Shown here one piece after another: positions 1 through 7,899 of a DNA stretch of 64,000 nt (within the stretch, counting starts at the first letter, position 1; each line of letters opens with the position of its first letter). Origin of the DNA: Anaerolineales bacterium (GTDB taxonomy: Bacteria > Chloroflexota > Anaerolineae > Anaerolineales > E44-bin32); assembly GCA_037382465.1 (NCBI GenBank), contig JARRPX010000002.1:70714-134713 (forward strand), given 5' to 3'. The notes below the pieces were generated by a model. That model had not been told where the DNA came from and ran no database searches. It saw only the letters and a list, made by a program, of their open reading frames with translations. Position numbers and translations under genes: made by a program.

Positions 1-629
1 GTCCAGGGTCCGGCAGCATTGACCACAATATCAGCGCCAACTTGAATCGTTTCCTGTTCGTTTTCTGCAAAGAGCTGTGCGGCAACGATTCGATTGTCCT
101 CGATTACGAAACCCTTTAGCCGGTGATGCAGCCAGATCTGGCCTCCGATCTGGCGGATCGATTCGGCCAGGCTGTTCAGAAGATCGAAGGAATCCAATGC
201 GCCATCGTTGAGTAAAAACGTACGGGCAATGTCTTTGGTCAGTGACGGTTCGAGTTTAAGCGCTTCCTCAGGCGCTATGCGTTCTACATCGATACCAATT
301 TCTTGGCAGGTGCGGAACCACTCGGGGGCATAATCCGGAGGGTCAGTGTTCAAGGAAACGTAAAGCCCACCAGAATCTTCAATAACGTGAGGTACGATGT
401 GCCGCAGAATTGAATTTTCGACGGCGCACTCGCGAGCGATATCGGGATCCGTGGTTGCGTAGCGCCCACCCGAATGCAGCAGCCCGTGGTACCGTCCCGA
501 AGTACCTTGGCCGATGCCGCCTTGATCCACAACGACAACTTTTATCCCGCGCAGGCATGCATCCCAGGCAACCCCCAGACCCGTGGCGCCGGCGCCAACG
601 ACAAGCAATTCAGTCGAAAATGAGGGCAT
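1..629 (-). CDS. glpA: Anaerobic-type glycerol-3-phosphate dehydrogenase subunit A, partial
   Basis: An FAD-dependent dehydrogenase whose C-terminal half lies beyond the left edge; 209 codons are visible. The N terminus has the dinucleotide-binding motif VGAGATGLG. It is followed by GRYHGLLHSGGRYA and ARECAVEN, which match the GlpA block RNHGLLHSGARYA and ARECISEN of the anaerobic enzyme. That family oxidises sn-glycerol 3-phosphate to dihydroxyacetone phosphate and passes electrons to the quinone pool with GlpB/GlpC. I chose the ATG at 627-629. No glpB or glpC is visible in the window because the gene reads off the edge. The family assignment is firm, but GlpA and the aerobic GlpD cannot be fully separated without the C-terminal region. 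Confidence 0.8.
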   Translation of the reverse strand, partial: MPSFSTELLVVGAGATGLGVAWDACLRGIKVVVVDQGGIGQGTSGRYHGLLHSGGRYATTDPDIARECAVENSILRHIVPHVIEDSGGLYVSLNTDPPDYAPEWFRTCQEIGIDVERIAPEEALKLEPSLTKDIARTFLLNDGALDSFDLLNSLAESIRQIGGQIWLHHRLKGFVIEDNRIVAAQLFAENEQETIQVGADIVVNAAGPW

Positions 630-711
630 AGCACGGCCATTCTGCCATATAAAATGTGGTTGTCAACAGAATCGGGAGATGAAACGAAAGGAGTGCGGGA
701 ATCGATGTCGA

Positions 712-1188
712 TCAGGAAGTTTCATTGAGCTCGCGGTTCAATTCGAGAAGATTTCGGTCCTCTTCATATTCCATGGCAAGGGCGAAAAAAATCAAGTCTC
801 CTTTGTTGTGGTCCACCCGCAGCAATACGCGCGGCAATCCGGACTGGCGCGCCCACGTTTCTGCGGCCTTGATCAAACGACGACCGATGTATTGTTTTCG
901 ATACGGTTTCCGCACGATGATGGAAGCGATTTCCGCCGCTTTTTCATGGTACAGGTCGCACGTAACACGCAAATGCGCATAGCCAATAAGATGCTCGCCG
1001 GAAACCGCAAGAAGAAGGCGGTCCGATTTTGGTAAATCGTCGATGCGATTTTTAATTTCTGTAGAGGTTACAGAAAAACCTGCTTCTGTGTGAAGCAAGG
1101 CAATTTGTTCGAGCAATGGAAGGGGAGGATGGAGCGTCCGCAATATCTGCAGTTCCATCGGTCCGGAAAGTGGTTTAGAAGGTGACAT
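712..1188 (-). CDS. GNAT-family N-acetyltransferase
   Basis: A 158-residue single-domain protein with the GNAT layout. A beta-strand pair around LLAVSGEHLIGYAHLRV is followed by the IASIIVRKPYRKQYIGRRLI segment, which corresponds to motif A (acetyl-CoA pyrophosphate loop, usually R/Q-x-x-G-x-G/A). The C-terminal region contains LLRVDHNKGDLIFFALAMEYEED, like motif B. The family transfers an acyl group from CoA to an amine, but the substrate cannot be read from the sequence. It lies between fmt and glpA on the same strand, with 51 bases to fmt and 82 bases to glpA, so co-transcription is possible. No signal peptide is present. Confidence 0.75.
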   Translation of the reverse strand: MSPSKPLSGPMELQILRTLHPPLPLLEQIALLHTEAGFSVTSTEIKNRIDDLPKSDRLLLAVSGEHLIGYAHLRVTCDLYHEKAAEIASIIVRKPYRKQYIGRRLIKAAETWARQSGLPRVLLRVDHNKGDLIFFALAMEYEEDRNLLELNRELNETS

Positions 1189-1239
1189 AACGCGACCTCG
1201 CGATCAGTCTACCATGGAAAATCGTGATTCGCTGTTTGT

Positions 1240-2163
1240 TTACAGTCCAATCCTGGATCCAAGAAAATCCCTCGCTCCTCGCAAGAACGTGTCACCGGAC
1301 AGTGCCTTCTTGCCCGAAATCTGGAGTACATCGAGCACGAGCACTCCCTCCTCCATACGGATTGCCGGAAAGCCGTCGACTTCGACAAGACTGCCGATCT
1401 CGGCCGAGTTTGAAGGAAGCGCATGTGCTTTTAGAACGCGTACGCGTTTATCGTCCCACTCGAAATAGGATCCGGGCCAGGGCTCGTAAGCACGGACCTG
1501 TCTGGCGACATAAACTGCCCTCTGAACGGGCGTGAACTTTCCGTCCGATTTGCGAATCAGAGGCGCGTATGTCGCTTTCTGATCGTTTTGGGGGGTGACG
1601 TCGATTTTACCTTCCAGGTAGGTTGGTAGGGTATCGATCAGCAGTTTTGCGCCGACGTGAGATAAACGCGAAAGAAGCTCTCCGGCGGTTTCTTCTTCCC
1701 CGATATCTACCTCGGATTGGGAGATAATCGGGCCTGTATCCATACCGGGATCCATTTTCATGATCGTGATGCCGGTAACCGTGTCACCGTGCAGTATTGC
1801 AGCTTGAACGGGTGCAGCACCTCGCCAGCGAGGCAGAAGAGAAGCGTGCACGTTGATGAACCCATGGACGGGGATGTCGAGAAGGGAGGCCGGAAGGATT
1901 TGCCCATACGCTGCAACAACGGCGACATCCGCTTTCCAAGTCTCGAGCTGCGTTTGAACTTCCGCTTCGCGGACCTTAAGCGGCTGGATGAAATGAATCT
2001 CGTGTTGGACAGCGTAAGATTTCACCGCAGGCGGATGCGGGTTTCGTCCTCTTCCGGCAGGACGGTCCGGCTGTGTAATCACCCCGACGACGTTAAAATT
2101 TTCGTGTAAAGCATCCAGACTGGGAAGGGCGAACTCCGGAGAGCCAACGAATACGATTCGCAT
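1240..2163 (-). CDS. fmt: Methionyl-tRNA formyltransferase
   Basis: The enzyme formylates initiator Met-tRNA with 10-formyl-tetrahydrofolate. The N terminus reads MRIVFVGSPEFALPSL, the standard Fmt opening, followed by TQPDRPAGRGR. The formyl-transfer site NVHASLLPRWRGAAP contains the SLLP folate-binding loop. HGDTVTGITIMKMDPGMDTG is the usual downstream block, and the C-terminal OB-like domain is present. The start is set at ATG 2161-2163, giving 307 residues; an upstream in-frame start would add a non-conserved leader. It is divergent from recJ. Confidence 0.95.
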   Translation of the reverse strand: MRIVFVGSPEFALPSLDALHENFNVVGVITQPDRPAGRGRNPHPPAVKSYAVQHEIHFIQPLKVREAEVQTQLETWKADVAVVAAYGQILPASLLDIPVHGFINVHASLLPRWRGAAPVQAAILHGDTVTGITIMKMDPGMDTGPIISQSEVDIGEEETAGELLSRLSHVGAKLLIDTLPTYLEGKIDVTPQNDQKATYAPLIRKSDGKFTPVQRAVYVARQVRAYEPWPGSYFEWDDKRVRVLKAHALPSNSAEIGSLVEVDGFPAIRMEEGVLVLDVLQISGKKALSGDTFLRGARDFLGSRIGL

Positions 2164-2259
2164 ATGTATATCGTAACACGCATTCCAGCTGATGAAAAAC
2201 AACGCTTAATGTCGAGAAACGTGTAGAATTAGGATTGCATATTCTGATTGGGGGATGAA

Positions 2260-3975
2260 ATGATGAAGGGAAATAATTTGAATAAGCGCTGGATTTTACC
2301 TCAACGAGTCAAGAACGCATCAACGGAAGTACTTTCAGATTTTTCGAAACTCGAAAGTCAAATCCTCGCCAATCGCGGAATTCATTCGATGGCTGATGCA
2401 GAGATGTTTTTAAGTGGGAAGGCGCAAGAGGCTGCCGACCCTTATTTGCTGGAGGGAATGAAGCCGGCAGTGCATCGACTCGAGGAGGCGATTGACGACG
2501 GCGAGAACATCGTCATCTACGGAGATTATGATGCCGACGGGGTGACAGCGACAGCGCTGCTCGTAGAGTATTTTTCGGCGTTGGGGGGCAACGTAACCCA
2601 CTACATCCCGGATCGTTTTCGTGAAGGGTACGGGCTAAACCGGGATGCGCTGGATCGAATAAAGGCCAAAGGAGCGGATCTCGTCGTAACCGTAGATTGT
2701 GGAATCAGGGCTTTGGAAGAAATCCGCCACGCCAACGAACTCGGATTGGACGTGATCGTAACCGATCACCACGAGCCCGGTCCTTCATTGCCCCAGGCGT
2801 GTTCTGTAATCGATCCGAAACAAGAAAATGACGAGTATCCCTTCAAAGGACTCGCCGGCGTGGGCATTGCCTACAAGTTGACCGAAGCCATCTCCAGGAA
2901 ACTAGGCACGAATTCGCACCGCGATAACCTTGACCTGGTCGCTATCGGGACGATTGCGGACATGGCGCCATTGATATCGGAAAATCGGATTATGGTGCGG
3001 GAAGGCTTGCGTGTAATCCGGAGTGAAAACCGGCTGGGCATCGTTAATCTCTGCAGGGAGGCCGGGTACGAGATTGGGCGAGTGGACGCAACAAAGATTG
3101 GATTTGGAATTGGTCCGCGGATCAACGCTGCAGGACGAGTCGATTCGGCGGAGCACGCCTTTCGTCTATTGGTGACGACGGATGACGTTCGATCCAGAGA
3201 ATTGGCGACGTCGTTGGAGCAGTTGAATCAGAAGCGCAGAACGATTATGCGGCAGTCGATCGAGAAAGCCCGGCAACTCGGACTGGATGCAGGCCGGGAG
3301 ATGGATTTCATCTTCGTGGCCGACGAGTCATTTAGCGAGGGCATTATTGGTCTGGTCGCCTCGCGACTCGTGGACGAATTCTACAGGCCGGCAATTGTGG
3401 CGGTAAAGGGAGAGCGGAGCACCAGAGCATCCGGCAGAAGTGTCCCGGAATTTCATATCACGAATGCCTTAGAGCGTTGTGCCGACCTTTTGGAACGATT
3501 CGGCGGACATTCGGCGGCCGCAGGATTTAGCGTGGCAAACGAAAATCTCGATGAATTGGAAGCACGATTGCGCGAAATCGCATCTTCTCAGCTATCCGGA
3601 ATAGAATTGCGACCTGCCATTACCCTCGATGCGGTTGTTGGTTTTGAGGATCTTGATTGGAAATTGCAGGAGTTCATCGAAAGGATCGAGCCTTGTGGTG
3701 AAGGAAATCCGGTACCTCAATTTGCTGCCGCCAATACCAGAGTGTTGGGCAAGAGACAGGTAGGCAAAGACGGCACCCATCTCAAATTGACTTTGAAACA
3801 GGGCGGTAAAGTGTTCGATGCCATCGCGTTTCGCAAGGGCGAGTTATACTCGACGCTGCCCGAATTTATCGATATCGCATTCAAATTAGAACGAAGTGAT
3901 TATTGGAATACCCCAAGCCTGGAATTGAATATAAGCGACATTAAAGAAGCGGGCTCGATCGATAAGATCGGGTGA
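2260..3975 (+). CDS. recJ: Single-stranded-DNA-specific exonuclease RecJ
   Basis: A 5'-3' single-strand DNA exonuclease used in recombination and repair. The DHH phosphoesterase core is clear: GDYDADGVTAT (motif I), TVDCGIR, TDHHEPG (the DHH motif) and AIGTIADMAPL. The DHHA1 domain has GGHSAAAGF, followed by the C-terminal OB-type region GEGNPVPQF. I chose ATG 2260 because a run of five G residues ends 5 bases upstream; a TTG at 2248 is in frame but overlaps that ribosome-binding site. Length 571 residues is normal for the family. Confidence 0.95.
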   Translation: MMKGNNLNKRWILPQRVKNASTEVLSDFSKLESQILANRGIHSMADAEMFLSGKAQEAADPYLLEGMKPAVHRLEEAIDDGENIVIYGDYDADGVTATALLVEYFSALGGNVTHYIPDRFREGYGLNRDALDRIKAKGADLVVTVDCGIRALEEIRHANELGLDVIVTDHHEPGPSLPQACSVIDPKQENDEYPFKGLAGVGIAYKLTEAISRKLGTNSHRDNLDLVAIGTIADMAPLISENRIMVREGLRVIRSENRLGIVNLCREAGYEIGRVDATKIGFGIGPRINAAGRVDSAEHAFRLLVTTDDVRSRELATSLEQLNQKRRTIMRQSIEKARQLGLDAGREMDFIFVADESFSEGIIGLVASRLVDEFYRPAIVAVKGERSTRASGRSVPEFHITNALERCADLLERFGGHSAAAGFSVANENLDELEARLREIASSQLSGIELRPAITLDAVVGFEDLDWKLQEFIERIEPCGEGNPVPQFAAANTRVLGKRQVGKDGTHLKLTLKQGGKVFDAIAFRKGELYSTLPEFIDIAFKLERSDYWNTPSLELNISDIKEAGSIDKIG

Positions 3976-3989
3976 TATGTCTGGCCTGA

Positions 3990-4676
3990 CTAATCAACGA
4001 GACGGTATTTGAATAGTGTCCACACAGCCTCAAAAGCATCTTTCAGCCCGATCTTCTTTCCTTCCGCATATTCACGTGGGTAGAAGGATATGGGCACTTC
4101 TACGATGCGGACTTTGCGTTTCAGCAGCTTCGCAGTGATCTCGGGTTCAAAATCGAATCGATTGGATCTCAAGGGAATGGATTGGATTAGTTCCCTTTTG
4201 AAGAGTTTGTATCCCGTTTCCATGTCGGTGAGAATGCTGTTGTAGAGAAGATTGGTCATGAATGTCAGCAATTTGTTGGCAACCATGTGCCAAAACATCG
4301 CTGAACGACGCGGGGCTCCTAAGAAGCGCGATCCGTATACGACGTCCGCTACCCCATCCTCCATTGGTTTCAGAAGCGCGGGATAATCTCTGGGATCGTA
4401 TTCGAGATCGGCGTCTTGAATCAAAACCAGATCCGAGGCTGCCGCATGGATGCCCGTACGGACCGCAGCGCCTTTTCCCGAGTTTTTCTCATGCAGGATA
4501 AGATTGATCTTGGGATGCGAATTCTGCATTTCATGCAGGATTTCCCGAGTGCCGTCTGTCGAACCATCGTCGACAATCACGATTTCGTCGACCAAATCTA
4601 AAGCATCGACCCGTTTCAATATTTCTTCGATCGTATTTTTTTCGTTAAACACCGGCATAACGATTGTAAGCGTCAT
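3990..4676 (-). CDS. Family 2 glycosyltransferase (dolichol-phosphate mannosyltransferase-like)
   Basis: A 228-residue GT-A fold enzyme. It opens with TIVMPVFNEKNTIEEIL and EIVIVDDGSTDGT, the nucleotide-sugar binding strand of GT2. LIQDADLEYDPRDYP carries the DxD metal-binding motif typical of DPM1-like enzymes, and the acceptor loop ends in SRFLG. There are no transmembrane segments, so it is the soluble single-domain type that loads a sugar onto a polyprenyl phosphate at the inner membrane face. It converges on recJ with 14 bases between them. The exact sugar donor is unknown. Confidence 0.85.
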   Translation of the reverse strand: MTLTIVMPVFNEKNTIEEILKRVDALDLVDEIVIVDDGSTDGTREILHEMQNSHPKINLILHEKNSGKGAAVRTGIHAAASDLVLIQDADLEYDPRDYPALLKPMEDGVADVVYGSRFLGAPRRSAMFWHMVANKLLTFMTNLLYNSILTDMETGYKLFKRELIQSIPLRSNRFDFEPEITAKLLKRKVRIVEVPISFYPREYAEGKKIGLKDAFEAVWTLFKYRLVD

Positions 4677-4723
4677 AACGCCGATTGTACCTGTAATGCG
4701 GTGAAATGGGAATAAGTGGGCAT

Positions 4724-4752
4724 TTGCTCACAGGGCGGGCTGTATATATAAT
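4724..4752 (+). promoter_or_regulatory. Sigma-70-type promoter of the AAA ATPase operon
   Basis: TTGCTC at 4724-4729 and TATAAT at 4747-4752 are separated by 17 bases. The start codon of the following gene lies 75 bases downstream. The site sits in the short region between the divergent glycosyltransferase and the ATPase. Confidence 0.6.
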
Positions 4753-4827
4753 CCAAGATGCGCGTTATCCAATTCATAGCATTGGTGGCGTTTTTATCGA
4801 ATTAATTCGTAGGTAGGGAGGTACGGG

Positions 4828-6171
4828 ATGTCATTACCTCGAAGTTCAGTTGTGTCGAAACGTCGTGAGCGAGCGACCACAACTTCCAACTTAAGATTCA
4901 CCCCGGCCCCTGTAAGTCGTGTCGAAGATACGGGGCTTACTCAGCTTTGGCTTCAGGACCTGGCGCTGAAAATTCTATACTTCCAGGGCTACAAAACGGG
5001 ATTCAGCGTGGCCGAAACAATCTCGCTTCCGTTTGCGGGAATCGTGGATCAAATCCTGGAAGCACTCAAACGGGAAAAATTCGTCGAAGTAAAGACCCAG
5101 GTGGGTTTCGGCGAAGGTTCGTACCAGTACGCAATTACAGGTGCTGGGATCGCTCGAGCTCGTGAAGCGCTGGACCGCAGTCAATATGCCGGACCGGCGC
5201 CCGTACCTCTGGAGGTCTACAACGATTCTATCCGCCGCCAAAGCCGCGGCAGGCCAACCGTACATCCCAGGATGATGCGTGAGGCATTATCCGATCTGAC
5301 GCTCTCCGATAGAACGTTCAACAAAATCGGCCCCGCGGTGAATTCGGGAACTTCGATATTTTTATATGGACCTCCCGGAAACGGTAAGACTTCGATCGCG
5401 CAGGCAATCGGAGAAATCTTACTCGAAGAGGATTTGTACATTCCATACGCAATTGACATCGACGGTCAAGTCGTGAAAATGTACGATTCGGTCAACCATC
5501 AACTTGCACATGAAGAGGACGTTACAGAATCGGGCACGGGAAAATCGGGTTCTAAACGCGATCCGCGTTGGGTGAAGATCAAGAGACCCTTCGTTGTCGT
5601 CGGTGGGGAATTGACCATGGCGGGTCTCGACTTGGTCTATGATGACGTCAACAAATACTACGAAGCTCCATTCCAGGCCAAGGCGAACGGCGGCGTATTT
5701 CTCATTGACGACTTCGGCAGGCAGCAGGTTCGACCTAGAGATCTTCTAAATCGCTGGATCGTGCCGCTAGAAAATCGCATCGACTATCTCACGCTGCACA
5801 ACGGACGGAAGGTCGAGTTGCCCTTCGACGTTTTGGTTGTGTTCTCGACCAATCTTCCGCCGCGCGATTTGGTTGACGAGGCATTCCTGCTCAGATTGCG
5901 GCACAAGATCGAAGTTGGCGATCCTACGTATGATGAATATCGGCAGATATTCAAGAAGGTTGCCGAGGGGAAGGGTGTAATTTATTCCGACCAGGGTTTG
6001 GCGTACATGCTTCAGGAATGGTACATCAAAAGAAATCGTAAATTGCGGGCATCGCATCCTCGTGACATATGCGATCAAATTTTGGATATTTCAAGATATC
6101 TCGGCGTCGAACCAGAGATGACGAAGGAAATGATCGACCAAGCATCTGAGGCGTACTTCGTCGAATTATGA
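4828..6171 (+). CDS. AAA-family ATPase with N-terminal winged-helix-like region
   Basis: A 447-residue protein. Residues about 30-130 look like a winged-helix segment (ALKREKFVEV, YQYAITGAGIARAREAL). The AAA core follows with Walker A GPPGNGKTS, Walker B VFLIDDFG, a sensor-1-like VVFSTNLPP and an arginine-rich segment FLLRLRHKIEVG. RBS GGGAGG lies 6 bases before the ATG at 4828. The combination recalls uncharacterised ATPases of Chloroflexota and cyanobacteria; the remodelling target is unknown. It overlaps the next gene by 4 bases (ATGA), so the two are translationally coupled. Confidence 0.75.
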   Translation: MSLPRSSVVSKRRERATTTSNLRFTPAPVSRVEDTGLTQLWLQDLALKILYFQGYKTGFSVAETISLPFAGIVDQILEALKREKFVEVKTQVGFGEGSYQYAITGAGIARAREALDRSQYAGPAPVPLEVYNDSIRRQSRGRPTVHPRMMREALSDLTLSDRTFNKIGPAVNSGTSIFLYGPPGNGKTSIAQAIGEILLEEDLYIPYAIDIDGQVVKMYDSVNHQLAHEEDVTESGTGKSGSKRDPRWVKIKRPFVVVGGELTMAGLDLVYDDVNKYYEAPFQAKANGGVFLIDDFGRQQVRPRDLLNRWIVPLENRIDYLTLHNGRKVELPFDVLVVFSTNLPPRDLVDEAFLLRLRHKIEVGDPTYDEYRQIFKKVAEGKGVIYSDQGLAYMLQEWYIKRNRKLRASHPRDICDQILDISRYLGVEPEMTKEMIDQASEAYFVEL

Positions 6172-6938
6172 CAAAACGCAATATTATCAGTTGGCATTCT
6201 GACGCCCCGTTGGTGATTGCACACCGCGGGGCGTCTTTACAAGCACCGGAAAACACTATTGCTGCATTTTGCCTGGCAGCCGATTTGGGTGCGGATGCGA
6301 TTGAGATGGACGCCAAGCTGACTGCTGACGATCGTGTTGTGCTCCATCACGACCTGCGATTGGAAAGGACGACGAACGGTACTGGGCGAGTGAAGTCATG
6401 GAATTTAAACGAAATCAAGCAATTGGACGCCGGCGAGAAATTTGACCTAAGCTTTAGAAACGAAAGAATTCCCACCCTCGAGGAAGTGATAGAAGCTGTT
6501 GGCGATCGACTGCTGTTGAACATTGAGTTGACCAACTACGCTTCACCGTTTGACGCATTACCGGATATCGTCGTCCGGATCATACGACAATACGGAATCC
6601 AAGGTAGCGTGCTTATCTCATCTTTCAATCCAAAAGCACTTCTCCGGGTTCGTAAAATTGAACCGGAAATACAATGTGGGTTGTTGATCAAATCATCGGA
6701 ACCAAGATGGTTAAGACGTCTGCTGCGAATTGTGGTAGCGCACGATGCCGTTCATCCCAGTTTTGGCATACTTGGTCAGAATGAGATGGAAGAATATAAA
6801 CGAAGTGGGAAGCGGGTGTTCGTCTGGACAGTGAATTTGTATGAGGATGTCATTCAGATGCTACGCCTGGGTGTTGATGGTATCATCACTGATGATCCGG
6901 GGTTTGTGCGGGGCATAATTACGCGCGGTTGGCAATAG
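6168..6938 (+). CDS. ugpQ: Glycerophosphodiester phosphodiesterase
   Basis: This hydrolyses glycerophosphodiesters to glycerol 3-phosphate and an alcohol. The GDPD signature is complete: VIAHRGASLQAPENT (catalytic His, Arg and Glu), AIEMDAKLTADDRVVLHHD (metal ligands and second His) and the late barrel strand VWTVNL. It has no signal peptide, so it should be cytoplasmic, like UgpQ. At 256 residues the length is typical. The start overlaps the ATPase stop. It may feed the glycerol-3-phosphate dehydrogenase at the left edge, which is an inference from function only. Confidence 0.9.
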   Translation: MTKRNIISWHSDAPLVIAHRGASLQAPENTIAAFCLAADLGADAIEMDAKLTADDRVVLHHDLRLERTTNGTGRVKSWNLNEIKQLDAGEKFDLSFRNERIPTLEEVIEAVGDRLLLNIELTNYASPFDALPDIVVRIIRQYGIQGSVLISSFNPKALLRVRKIEPEIQCGLLIKSSEPRWLRRLLRIVVAHDAVHPSFGILGQNEMEEYKRSGKRVFVWTVNLYEDVIQMLRLGVDGIITDDPGFVRGIITRGWQ

Positions 6939-6982
6939 TAGATGTATTACACTTCATGCGTTTCGTTGTGGCGAGGGAGGCA

Positions 6983-7822
6983 ATGTTGAAGGAACAAGAG
7001 GAATGGACGATAAGCGATCTGATCTGTGCGTGCATCTCGAGACAGGTAGTAAACGGCGAGGTCGTCGCGCAAGGACTGGCAACTCCGCTTGTGGCTGCAG
7101 GGTACTTGCTTGCCTGGTACACACATGCGCCCGATCTTTACTTTGCTTCGGCGATCGGACAGAGTGTATGCCGTGAGGGTGCCTCATTAGGACTTGCGGA
7201 TGTAGAAGCGCTGTGGTTGGAAAATGCGTTGAATCACTACAGTTTCGTTCAAGTCGCAATGGAATTTCTGCCACGCATACGTCCGAAGGAATTCTTCCGT
7301 CCTGCCCAAGTGGATTCGCATGGAAATTTCAACAACATTGCCTTCGGTGGCAATTATCGGCAGCCCAGGATGCGGCTTCCCGGAAGCGGAGGGATACCGG
7401 ATGTGACGCCGATCCTTTCCGATATCTACCTCTACGTTCCCCGGCATTCAAAAGTCACGTTTGTCGATAAATTGGATTACTTATCTGGATTGGGGCATCA
7501 CCCGAAGAGGACGAAAGGAAGTGGTCCTCGCTATCTCGTGACAGATCTCGGCCAATTTGATTTTGAGGGCGGCAAGATGCGTATTACGCATCTGCATCCA
7601 GGTGTAGCACTGGAAAGAGTCGTGGCAAAAACGGGTTTCGAACTCGAAGTGTCGCCGGACTTAACCGAGACTGAGCCACCCTCGCGGGAAGAGATTTATT
7701 TGCTTTATGACGTCATTGATCCCCTGGGAATCCGTCGTTTGGAGTCAATGAGTGGACCGAAAAGGCGGGATGCGATGCGGGATGTGCTGATGAAAGAACT
7801 TGCGCATAGCCATAATGTGTAA
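6983..7822 (+). CDS. CoA-transferase beta subunit-like protein (GctB/IpdB type), orphan
   Basis: It resembles the beta chain of glutaconate CoA-transferase and IpdB. The order of motifs is GQGLATPLVAAGYLLAWYTHAPD, QVDSHGNFNNIAFG, GSGGIPDV, FVDKLDYLSGLGH, LVTDLGQFDF and HPGVALERVVAKTGFEL. At the position where GctB has its catalytic Glu (VESG) this protein reads FASA, so the CoA-accepting Glu is absent, as in IpdB-like hydrolases. No alpha subunit lies beside it. I chose ATG 6983, preceded by GAGGGAGG; in-frame starts at 6929 (TTG) and 6956 (ATG) exist. The length is 279 residues and the true substrate is unknown. Confidence 0.7.
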   Translation: MLKEQEEWTISDLICACISRQVVNGEVVAQGLATPLVAAGYLLAWYTHAPDLYFASAIGQSVCREGASLGLADVEALWLENALNHYSFVQVAMEFLPRIRPKEFFRPAQVDSHGNFNNIAFGGNYRQPRMRLPGSGGIPDVTPILSDIYLYVPRHSKVTFVDKLDYLSGLGHHPKRTKGSGPRYLVTDLGQFDFEGGKMRITHLHPGVALERVVAKTGFELEVSPDLTETEPPSREEIYLLYDVIDPLGIRRLESMSGPKRRDAMRDVLMKELAHSHNV

Positions 7823-7899
7823 CCATGTTTATCTTATGAATTGAAATCATTACCTCAGTTCGCTTGTTCCCTTACGATCACGAGGATATACTTCGGCAT

